From Paracholeplasma brassicae (GTDB taxonomy: Bacteria; Bacillota_I; Bacilli_A; Acholeplasmatales; UBA5453), in NCBI RefSeq assembly GCF_000967915.1, contig NC_022549.1, forward strand, positions 248,001 through 312,000: DNA of 64,000 nucleotides. The letters are read 5' to 3'. The notes below the pieces were generated by a model. The model was not told the origin of the DNA. It was given only the letters and a program-made list of their open reading frames with translations, and did no database searches. Position numbers and translations under genes: made by a program. Position 1 is the first letter of the stretch, and every line of letters starts with the position of its first letter. Positions 53,372-61,503 of the stretch are shown in pieces.

Positions 53372-55258
53372 ATGACGAAATGGATGGCACTAGGTCTCTT
53401 GATTTCTTTAATGTTTGTAGTAACCGCATGTCAAAAAAATAACGCTGAAGAATTATTTAAAGAAGTCATTGAAGCAGTAACTTTTGACTCTGAAGTCCAT
53501 AACGATTTGTATTTGCCAAATCGTTATAAAGAAGTTTTGATTACTTGGGAATCGAGTAACGAAGAAATTCTTTCCTCAAAAGGGAAAGTGAATCGTCCGC
53601 TTTTTGATGAGGAAAACCAAGAAGTGACACTAACAATGATTCTTAATTATCAAAACCAGGTAAAGCGCGTTTTATTTACATTGACTGTCGTTAAAAACGA
53701 ACAAACAAGAGAAGAGATACTAAAAGCAGTATTAGACCAAATTGAATTCGGTAACACAATCACAAAAAGTTTAAATTTAGTCTATGAAGTTAATGGGGTT
53801 TTACTCTCTTATCAATCAAGTCACCCAATGGATTTAACTAATGAGGGTGACTTACTAAGAAGACCTTACTATAACGAAGATGACTTGAGCGTTACTTTAA
53901 CTGTGACGGGTTTTGATGGCGAATATGAGATGTCAAAAGACATCACATTGATTATTTTAAAAGAAGAGAAATTAGAAACCAACGTAACGGGTTTTGCAAG
54001 TATTTACTTTGATGAATCAGTCTTTAATGAAGGTAATTACTACGTGGTTTCAAATGAAAAGGAGTTAATTGAGGCACTTTCGATGACCGGTGATAAAGCC
54101 GCTAGAGTGATTGAAATTATGAACGATTTAAACCTTGGTTATCACTATGTGAGAAAAACCTACCCGGAACTTGCCTTAGATTCGAGGGTATTTAGAAATC
54201 ACAACACACCCTTGACGCACCCAGATTTAATTGAGCATGGTGTTTCAAGAATACAAATCAGAGATCGGTCGGAAGGTCTTAGCCATGGGGTTGGCCTCAA
54301 ATTGTTTTCAAAAAACGGAAGTACAATTAAATACGCAACCTTTTTAATAAAGAACAGTACGAACGTATGGATTGAAAATTTGAGTTTTGATGGTATTTGG
54401 GAATATGATGATTCGTTTGATTACGACAGAAATGACTACGATTACATCACCATCGAAGACTCAAAGAACGTATTTATCAATCACGTAACGCTTCACCAAG
54501 CCTACGATGGCTTAATTGATGTCAAAGGGTACAGTGATCACATCACAATTTCAAACTCTCTATTTGTCGCAAGAGAAAACGAACACATCAGAAGACAAGT
54601 GGATTATCTAGAGGATAATCGAAGTCAATTTCCAACGTACAATGCCTATCGTACGCTTGGGATGACCAAAGAAGAACTTGTGACACTGCTTAGTTTTCAA
54701 AAGAAGGGGCATCTAATCGGCTCAGGTGAGTTCAATGATGAAAATAAGTACTACACGGTAACCCTATCAAACAACCACTACATTAATATCTTAGATCGAA
54801 TCCCTAGATTAAGAGGTGGTGATGTACACATGTATAACATAATACACGATGCGTCTGAGGCGAATGCGTTTCGAACTTATGTGAATGTGACTTACAAGAT
54901 TAGTTTTACTAACCAAGGCATTGTCACAACTGAAAACGGTGCAGTGCTCATGGAAAATTCAATTTTCAAAGGGATCGATACACCCATTCGAAATAACCAA
55001 AAAAGTGGGGCTGAAGGCTACACAGGGAAGTTTTTAGTTAGAGCTTCTATTTATCAACTAGGCAATTATTATGATTATTCAAGTTCGACGGACAAACTCA
55101 CAATCTGGCGTGCAAATGACGCAGCAGTCCTACCTTTTGAATTAAATAACTATGATGAAATCCCCTACGATTACCAAATGATTAGTGCACTTGATTTAGA
55201 GAGTCACTTTGAGGTTAACCGTGTGGGTGCAAATAATAACTTACAAGGAGAAAAATAG
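53372..55258 (+). CDS. Lipoprotein pectate lyase, PL1 family, with two Ig-like repeats
   Basis: 628 residues from ATG 53372 (GGAGGAT upstream). Signal peptide with lipobox VVTAC, Cys at residue 20, so it is anchored outside the membrane. Two atrophied Ig-like (aBig_2-type) units follow at about 25-115 and 120-205 (ITWESSNEEILSSKGKVNRP in the first). The C-terminal parallel beta helix has ITIEDSKNVFINHVTLHQAY, then DGLIDVKGYSDHITISNSLF with Asp residues for calcium, and IPRLRGGDVHMYNII, the RxPRxR segment with the expected catalytic Arg. It would cut polygalacturonate by beta-elimination at the cell surface. First gene of the locus. Confidence 0.88.
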   Translation: MTKWMALGLLISLMFVVTACQKNNAEELFKEVIEAVTFDSEVHNDLYLPNRYKEVLITWESSNEEILSSKGKVNRPLFDEENQEVTLTMILNYQNQVKRVLFTLTVVKNEQTREEILKAVLDQIEFGNTITKSLNLVYEVNGVLLSYQSSHPMDLTNEGDLLRRPYYNEDDLSVTLTVTGFDGEYEMSKDITLIILKEEKLETNVTGFASIYFDESVFNEGNYYVVSNEKELIEALSMTGDKAARVIEIMNDLNLGYHYVRKTYPELALDSRVFRNHNTPLTHPDLIEHGVSRIQIRDRSEGLSHGVGLKLFSKNGSTIKYATFLIKNSTNVWIENLSFDGIWEYDDSFDYDRNDYDYITIEDSKNVFINHVTLHQAYDGLIDVKGYSDHITISNSLFVARENEHIRRQVDYLEDNRSQFPTYNAYRTLGMTKEELVTLLSFQKKGHLIGSGEFNDENKYYTVTLSNNHYINILDRIPRLRGGDVHMYNIIHDASEANAFRTYVNVTYKISFTNQGIVTTENGAVLMENSIFKGIDTPIRNNQKSGAEGYTGKFLVRASIYQLGNYYDYSSSTDKLTIWRANDAAVLPFELNNYDEIPYDYQMISALDLESHFEVNRVGANNNLQGEK

Positions 55259-55260
55259 AT

Positions 55261-56580
55261 ATGAAGAAATTTTGGATTGTAGTAGTACTGGCTTCAAGTA
55301 TCTTCTTGCTTACTGCCTGTGGTGGAAAGAAAGATGATTCAAACACGATTTCGTTCTCGTGGTGGGGGACTTCTGATCGAAACGTAGCAACCTATCAAGC
55401 CATCGAGCTGTTTGAAAAGAAATACCCTCAATATAAAGTCGAAGGGGAAGAAGCCCCTTGGAGTGGGTATCAACAAACCTTATCAAACCGATTATCAAGA
55501 AATCGTGAAGCCGATGTCTTTCAAATTAACTATAACTGGGTATATTCGATGTATGGGATTAATCAGTTCCTAGACATCAATGAATTAGGCCTTGATTTAT
55601 CAAAATACCCAGAAGACGAACACACCCCAATCACCGTTGATTCAAAAACACTCGCCTTATCGGTCTCCGAAACAGGCTACGTCTTTTATTTAAATAAAGA
55701 TTTGTATGATAAAGCTGGCGCAACCATTCCAAAAACCTGGGATCAATTGATTGAAGCGGGTAAAAAAATCGGTGCCTACAATTCAAACAAATACGCACTA
55801 GGGCGATTAGATGCGCAACAAGTTGCCATGTTGATGTTTAGCTACTTGTCACAAGTGACGGGTAAAAATGTGATCAATGAGGCAAATCAATTAGCTTTTA
55901 GTGAACAAGAATTACAAATGGGATTTGGATTTCTAAATGAGTTAAGAAACAACAACGTACTCATTCAATCGAATGCAACCGACACACACAACGATGGGCC
56001 ATCTAATCCAAACTGGCAATTGTATGAAAATTATGGTGGGATTATGACTTGGAACACATCGATCTCAGAATACGAAAACACCTTACCTGGTGGCAGTGAA
56101 AAAATCGTAATGGCTGGTATGTTCCAACAAAATGAAGGCGAACAAAAAGGTATGTATAAAAAAATATCAATGGCCTATGCGGTAAGTCCTCGTGTTGCAG
56201 CCACCAAGGAAAAAACAGCTGCGGTTAAGGCTTTCTTAGAGTTCATGACAACCGATCCTGAGGCGGTTAGAATACTTGGTGTCGACCGCGGGGTTTCTAA
56301 TAACACGGAAACACAACAAATTTTACTAGACACAGAAACCACAGATTTTACGAAATCGCTTGAATGGCAAGGGCATAACGTTGTACAAAATATATTTACC
56401 GATCAAATCGCAAAAGGCGTGGATTTATACATTCACCCATATTATGAACACGACACATTTAGACTAATTTATGAAGCACCAATTGAGCGTTTTTTATTTG
56501 GCAACGCAACCGCTCAGCAAGCCATTACGGACATCAATAGAAGGTTCAATACCGAGCTTTCTAATGTGATGAACAATTAA
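55261..56580 (+). CDS. ABC transporter sugar-binding lipoprotein
   Basis: 439 residues, lipobox LLTAC with Cys20, then the family-1 solute-binding fold: ISFSWWGTSDRNVATYQAIE, FEKKYPQYKVEGEEAPWSGY and the later GGIMTWNTSISEYEN. It follows the lyase by two bases and precedes two sugar permeases, so oligogalacturonides are the likely ligand, by context. TogB-type oligogalacturonate-binding proteins belong to the same family. ABC uptake would use an ATPase coded elsewhere. Confidence 0.9.
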   Translation: MKKFWIVVVLASSIFLLTACGGKKDDSNTISFSWWGTSDRNVATYQAIELFEKKYPQYKVEGEEAPWSGYQQTLSNRLSRNREADVFQINYNWVYSMYGINQFLDINELGLDLSKYPEDEHTPITVDSKTLALSVSETGYVFYLNKDLYDKAGATIPKTWDQLIEAGKKIGAYNSNKYALGRLDAQQVAMLMFSYLSQVTGKNVINEANQLAFSEQELQMGFGFLNELRNNNVLIQSNATDTHNDGPSNPNWQLYENYGGIMTWNTSISEYENTLPGGSEKIVMAGMFQQNEGEQKGMYKKISMAYAVSPRVAATKEKTAAVKAFLEFMTTDPEAVRILGVDRGVSNNTETQQILLDTETTDFTKSLEWQGHNVVQNIFTDQIAKGVDLYIHPYYEHDTFRLIYEAPIERFLFGNATAQQAITDINRRFNTELSNVMNN

Positions 56581-56582
56581 GT

Positions 56583-57467
56583 ATGGTAGGTGAAAAAAAA
56601 TGGGTACCCTATGTCTTATTGTTGCCATGGGTCATAGGATTTATCGTTTTTAAACTCTACCCATTCATCAATTCGTTTTACATGAGTTTATTTAAACGAA
56701 TTCGCGGTATGGTTGAATTCGTTGGGTTTCAAAATTACATTGATTTGTTTGATAAAGACTCGACCTGGGGAGAACTCTTTATGAACAGTATCAAAGTGAC
56801 CGGCATTTATGTCTTTGTCACCGTGCCATTAATTCTGATTGTATCGTTATTAGTGGCCTATATATTATCAAAAAAGATTAAAGGTGTCGGGTTATTTCGA
56901 ACGGCATACTACATCCCGACGGTCTTAGGTGCAAATATCGCTGTGGTAATCTTGTGGCGGTATATCTTCGAATACAATGGATTAATTAATCAGTTTCTAA
57001 TGATTTTTGGATTGAAACCAATTTCTTGGCTAGGGACCGGTTGGGGTGCAATGACCTCAATTGTTGCCTTAAGGGTTTGGCAATTTGGTTCAACCATGTT
57101 GATTTTTCTAAATGCGTTAAAGAATGTGCCTGAATCTTTATATGAAGCAGCAACGATCGATGGCGCATCCAAAACCAGTCAGTTCGTAAGAATTACCTTA
57201 CCAATGATTACCCCAATTATTTTATTTAATGGGGTCATGCGACTGGTTGATAGTTTTCAGGTCTTCAATGGACCACAATTAATCACACAAGGTGGACCAT
57301 CCGACTCCACACGTGTAATCAATATGTTAATTTACCAAGTCGCATTTAGTGGGTCTAATGATCTATACACAGGTAGTGCAATGTCCTGGATCTTGTTTGT
57401 CATCATCATGATCTTCACGGTTGGTATTTTTAGAAGCTCAAAATATTGGGTTTACTATCAGGATTAA
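56583..57467 (+). CDS. ABC sugar transporter permease (MalF/TogM-type)
   Basis: 294 residues with six predicted membrane segments, starting VPYVLLLPWVIGFIVFKLYP, and the ATPase-contact EAA loop YEAATIDGASKTSQFVRITL. It starts two bases after the binding-protein gene. Partner of the next permease. Confidence 0.92.
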   Translation: MVGEKKWVPYVLLLPWVIGFIVFKLYPFINSFYMSLFKRIRGMVEFVGFQNYIDLFDKDSTWGELFMNSIKVTGIYVFVTVPLILIVSLLVAYILSKKIKGVGLFRTAYYIPTVLGANIAVVILWRYIFEYNGLINQFLMIFGLKPISWLGTGWGAMTSIVALRVWQFGSTMLIFLNALKNVPESLYEAATIDGASKTSQFVRITLPMITPIILFNGVMRLVDSFQVFNGPQLITQGGPSDSTRVINMLIYQVAFSGSNDLYTGSAMSWILFVIIMIFTVGIFRSSKYWVYYQD

Positions 57468-57471
57468 GCCG

Positions 57472-58374
57472 ATGACAACAAATAAGAGAATCCAATTACA
57501 CAAACGAAAAAAACGCATCAAAGAAATAGTCAAATACACCATTTTGGTGGGGGTCGGATTTGTGATGTTATACCCACTACTTTGGATTGTTGGTGCATCA
57601 TTTAATGATGGACCAATGGCGAGTTTTTGGTTTATCCCAGAGAATTTTACGCTTGTGGGATGGCAAGGTGTTTTAAAGGCACCTGGTTGGGGATCGATTG
57701 AAGGGTATTCAATGCTTAGGGCATTGTGGAATACCTTACAATACACACTGCCTCAAACCTTCTTTATGACGTTTACGACACTACTAACGGCATTTGTGAT
57801 GACAAGAATGACGTTTAAGGGTAAGAAGATTGTGTTTGCGATTATCATCGCAACCATTTTGATGCCAAATACGATATTTAGAATACCAATGTTCGCTTTT
57901 TGGACAACGGATTTCATGTTGCCATTTTGGGACAATGAGTTACCGTTTTTATCCTATCTGCCTTTATGGGCTGGGGCACTATTTGCGGTTAATTCATTTT
58001 CGGTATTCATGTACATACAGTTTTTTAGAAGCATTCCAAAAGATTTAGATGAAGCGGCTTATATGGATGGGGCAAACACATTTCAAGTCTTGATATACGT
58101 GTTGATTCCAATTCTAAAACCCATCATTATGACGGTTGGTTTACTTCTATTTATTTCAGCATTTAATGATTATCAAGGCCCGTTGATTTACCGTGGGGCA
58201 ACCTCGACATACCCACTGTCAATTGTTTTATCCACGTTAACTGTGGATTCAATGACAACGTATGCGCATGTGTATGCTAAAAGTATTTTTGGGGTTTTAT
58301 TATTGATTATCGTGTTCTTTTCAGCACAAAGATACTTTGTTGGTAATGACTCAGATTCAGCCATTAAAGGTTAG
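57472..58374 (+). CDS. ABC sugar transporter permease (MalG/TogN-type)
   Basis: 300 residues, six membrane segments, starting after a basic N terminus with ILVGVGFVMLYPLLWIVGAS; EAA loop DEAAYMDGANTFQVLIYVLI. ATG 57472 lies nine bases after AGGA and just past the previous stop; an in-frame upstream ATG at 57421 would overlap the first permease by 47 bases. No ATPase gene accompanies the set, as is common when a shared MsmX-type ATPase is used. Confidence 0.92.
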   Translation: MTTNKRIQLHKRKKRIKEIVKYTILVGVGFVMLYPLLWIVGASFNDGPMASFWFIPENFTLVGWQGVLKAPGWGSIEGYSMLRALWNTLQYTLPQTFFMTFTTLLTAFVMTRMTFKGKKIVFAIIIATILMPNTIFRIPMFAFWTTDFMLPFWDNELPFLSYLPLWAGALFAVNSFSVFMYIQFFRSIPKDLDEAAYMDGANTFQVLIYVLIPILKPIIMTVGLLLFISAFNDYQGPLIYRGATSTYPLSIVLSTLTVDSMTTYAHVYAKSIFGVLLLIIVFFSAQRYFVGNDSDSAIKG

Positions 58375-58382
58375 GAGGGTTT

Positions 58383-59261
58383 ATGAAGAAAATAGTGATT
58401 AGTTTTATCTTAGTGTCCATGACATTGACACTAGGTGCTTGTGATAAGACAAAAGAAGAACCAATCGTCGATGAAGAAAAACAATCCGTTTGTATGGAAC
58501 AACCACTATCAAGTGGGTGTTTCGATCCGAATTTTGATTTAGATTTTATCTCACCGACCAAAGAAGAATTTCTAATTTCAGAAACATTTGAAACGGAATT
58601 TTTAAATCAACAACCTTACAACTGGTTGTTGTATCGTAATCAAGAATACCAAGCCGATTCGGTTTCTGCTCGAGTGGTTGAAATGGATGGAAATAAGGTT
58701 GTTAAGGTCTTTTCAGATGGTAAGTACTCACCAGCCTTTCCTCAAGGTGTGAGTAAACCTGAGTCCTTGATTCTGTCAACAAAGTTCAACTTAGATCAAA
58801 CTCGTTCAGGCGTTGCGACAGGCAAGATTATGGTACCGTCTAACGAAGGCAATGAAGTAAGTTTTGGCATTTATACGGGTGCTGTCAATGTCGCTTCAAT
58901 CCTGATTGACAGACAAATGAAGTTAACTGTAAAGATTGGTGGCCCATTCTTTTATCATAGTGGTAGTGGTGATAGTGGCATCTATATTGACACAAACATG
59001 ACATTAACAAGAGATGAGTTTCATCAGTTTAGTTTTTACTGGGACGGCAACACTAATCTATTAAAGGTTGTCCTAAATCAAACAACAGACGTCATACTTT
59101 ATGAAGGTGAGTTTCATATTTCAGCTAGAACAAACGCAGTAGCCACTGAATTTTTACAAGTGCCAAATGTCTTTAAAGTCACGATGCCAAAAGCGCTAAA
59201 TATGCAAGGGTATGCGTACATTGATGACGTTATCGTAACGAGAAAGGGGCATAACACATGA
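58383..59261 (+). CDS. Lipoprotein with lectin-like (LamG/concanavalin-type) domain
   Basis: 292 residues; lipobox LGAC with Cys20, an acidic linker, then a beta-rich domain from about residue 60 (ISETFETEFLNQQPYNWLLY through YAYIDDVIVTRKG). ETFE near the start and the closing YIDDVxV strand are typical of jelly-roll domains found in polysaccharide lyases and carbohydrate-binding modules. No catalytic residues are recognised, so it may bind pectin at the surface. Overlaps the next gene by four bases. Confidence 0.7.
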   Translation: MKKIVISFILVSMTLTLGACDKTKEEPIVDEEKQSVCMEQPLSSGCFDPNFDLDFISPTKEEFLISETFETEFLNQQPYNWLLYRNQEYQADSVSARVVEMDGNKVVKVFSDGKYSPAFPQGVSKPESLILSTKFNLDQTRSGVATGKIMVPSNEGNEVSFGIYTGAVNVASILIDRQMKLTVKIGGPFFYHSGSGDSGIYIDTNMTLTRDEFHQFSFYWDGNTNLLKVVLNQTTDVILYEGEFHISARTNAVATEFLQVPNVFKVTMPKALNMQGYAYIDDVIVTRKGHNT

Positions 59262-61027
59262 AAAAATATGTCACATTATTTTTGATGATTACCCTACTTG
59301 TTTCTATTCCAAATACAATTAAAGCAGAAACATCTAATGTCGTCTATACCGATGAAGATTACGATCGACTACATGCGGTGATTAACCACGTTGAGAATAT
59401 TCTTCATTATGGTCATGCCTACAATGAAGAAACCAAGTTACTTCCAGATGCGATTAACACCCTAACTGGTGAACCAGCCAGGTGGGTGTTTCCAAACCGG
59501 GCTGAAGTGCCTTACGCTAACTTAGCAAATCAGCAAAACTTCTTTAGAACCTTGGTGGGCTTAAGCAAAGTAACCGGAAGTGATAAATACGAGCTTCAGG
59601 CAAAGGAAATCGTGGGTTATTTTATGGATAATTATCAAAACCCAAATGGCCTGTTTAACTGGGGCGGTCACCGTGCGATTAACCTAGATAACTTAGAAGT
59701 ACAATCGACCGAAGGTCCAAACGGCCCACATGAGTTGAAAAACATGATGCCGTTTTACGAACTAATGCTCGAAGTCGATGAAGAGAAAACCACTCGGTTT
59801 ATGAAACAATTATGGACAGCACACTTCTATTGGGATTCGCAAAACATGAACAGACATGGGTCTTATTCAACCGCTTTTGATCAAAACGTGTTTGGTGCAC
59901 CCATCCCAGAAGACGTAATTAAAATGGATGAACAAGGCAATCCAATCATTCCAGATGATTCACCAGGGTTATTGCCTTTTGTCAATTCCGCAACGGATTT
60001 GGCTTACGCGGCATTAACGCTATCTAATCACACCGGTGATCCTGTACCAAAACAATGGGCAGAATACTTAATGAGACAATACAACCTCGCCTCAAACCCA
60101 GTCACTGGAATGACGGTTTATCAATTTAAGTCGACCGCGGTTACAAAATCGGCCATCGAATGTGCAAACCCAGCCTACACCAATTCAGGCTGTGGGGATC
60201 GTGTCGCAAGACAATTTAGAGATTTTGGGCCAATCGCACGTGAAGCGAACGTTGCTTGGAAAAACACACAAGCCGTTTACGTTGATAACATTCTAATGTT
60301 GCTAGAAGCAGGAGACAAATACGGGATGACTGAGTTTGTTGACTGGTCAAGACAGTATTTAGAAGGCTATCTCGATTACGCTTATATTCGAGTTGATGGC
60401 CAAAACAAAATCATTCCGATGTTTATTGATGGGACACTCACTTATGGTTATGTCGTACCTGAGGTAGGTTATTTTGGGCCGTCAAACATGAGACTTGATT
60501 ACGTAGCGATGCCGACGTCATACTTATTGCCGATTTTAAGAACCATCGTTCAAACAAAACAAGAAGACTCGATAACGTTATGGAATCATTTAAGAGACAT
60601 TATGCACGCATTTGGTTTGGGTGACATCGGTCCAAATGGCGGTCTAAGCCCTAACTTGAACCTTGATACATCGATCGATGACCCATTCGCTTTAATGACG
60701 ATGGTCGAACTTTATGATTTAACTAAAAACCCACAGTATTTAGATTCAGCAAGAACAATTGGAAATAACATCGTAAGAGAAAAATTCCATCGTGGGTTCT
60801 TTGTAGATAGTGAAATCATGCTTTATTCAAGACTCGATCAACCGGATACGCTTGCGTTATTGTCGCTTGATGCGGTCATTCGTGGAATCGATTTAGAGAA
60901 CATGCCATTCTATTTAGCAGATTCTGGTTATATTCATGGCTATTTACTCGCAGATGATGGCGTCACAGAAGACAGAAGCTACACGCAAAATGTGATTTAC
61001 ACAAAGACAATTTACGATTGGGAGTGA
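59258..61027 (+). CDS. Secreted pectate lyase-like protein, probable PL2 family
   Basis: 589 residues with a cleavable signal (cut near IKA-ETS) and no lipobox. The body is helical and repetitive, as in alpha/alpha barrels: VPYANLANQQNFFRTLVGLS, STEGPNGPHELKNMMPFYEL, and YFGPSNMRLDYVAMPTSYLL. These and the length fit pectate disaccharide-lyases (PL2), which release unsaturated digalacturonate. The recognition is by recall of the family and by context beside PL1; GH105/PL-type barrels are the alternative. Starts in the previous stop (ATGA). Confidence 0.65.
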   Translation: MKKYVTLFLMITLLVSIPNTIKAETSNVVYTDEDYDRLHAVINHVENILHYGHAYNEETKLLPDAINTLTGEPARWVFPNRAEVPYANLANQQNFFRTLVGLSKVTGSDKYELQAKEIVGYFMDNYQNPNGLFNWGGHRAINLDNLEVQSTEGPNGPHELKNMMPFYELMLEVDEEKTTRFMKQLWTAHFYWDSQNMNRHGSYSTAFDQNVFGAPIPEDVIKMDEQGNPIIPDDSPGLLPFVNSATDLAYAALTLSNHTGDPVPKQWAEYLMRQYNLASNPVTGMTVYQFKSTAVTKSAIECANPAYTNSGCGDRVARQFRDFGPIAREANVAWKNTQAVYVDNILMLLEAGDKYGMTEFVDWSRQYLEGYLDYAYIRVDGQNKIIPMFIDGTLTYGYVVPEVGYFGPSNMRLDYVAMPTSYLLPILRTIVQTKQEDSITLWNHLRDIMHAFGLGDIGPNGGLSPNLNLDTSIDDPFALMTMVELYDLTKNPQYLDSARTIGNNIVREKFHRGFFVDSEIMLYSRLDQPDTLALLSLDAVIRGIDLENMPFYLADSGYIHGYLLADDGVTEDRSYTQNVIYTKTIYDWE

Positions 61028-61031
61028 TGAG

Positions 61032-61487
61032 ATGAAAAAAATATATAGTGTCATAACGGTTCTTTTACTCGCACTCAGTTTAGCTGCTTGTGGCAGTAAA
61101 ACGTTAAGTAAGGAAGTCGAAGAAGGCACCAATGCCTATCAAAAACTCGTTCAAGCAGAAACGTTGTCAGGGATGACCTCAAAAATGGGTACGGTAATTC
61201 GAGCAGATGGCAGCTTAGGATTACCAACGAGTTATGAGGGGGTTTTAATCACCTACACCTCTAGAAGCCCAGAAATCATTTCAAATGAGGGTGTGGTAAC
61301 ACAACCAAACCAATGTTGGATTGAATCAAGAGATCAACAAGGTGAAGTGACGTTTGAGAACTTAAATGACAATTGGCCAGTGGTGCTTGATGTGGTTTTA
61401 ACCTACGAGAATCAAAGCCGTAACGCAAAACTCCTGTTTGTGGTTGCACCAAGAACAGGTTATACTTGCGACAAATATTTAGGATAA
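61032..61487 (+). CDS. Small lipoprotein with an Ig-like (aBig_2-type) domain
   Basis: 151 residues; lipobox LAAC with Cys20, then one Ig-like unit: VLITYTSRSPEIISNEGVVT and VVLDVVLTYENQSRNAKLLF, matching the repeats in the PL1 lipoprotein. Two further cysteines in the mature part (QPNQCWIE and GYTCDKYLG) could form a disulfide. It has no enzyme domain, so it may be a scaffold or surface-binding protein. Confidence 0.75.
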   Translation: MKKIYSVITVLLLALSLAACGSKTLSKEVEEGTNAYQKLVQAETLSGMTSKMGTVIRADGSLGLPTSYEGVLITYTSRSPEIISNEGVVTQPNQCWIESRDQQGEVTFENLNDNWPVVLDVVLTYENQSRNAKLLFVVAPRTGYTCDKYLG

Positions 61488-61503
61488 TAGAAAGGGAGAA
61501 AAA

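Noticed and set aside
57311-57325. ACACGTGT and other CACGTG cores as extra parS sites
   Set aside because: Outside the six central bases they lack the TTTC/GAAA arms of parS.
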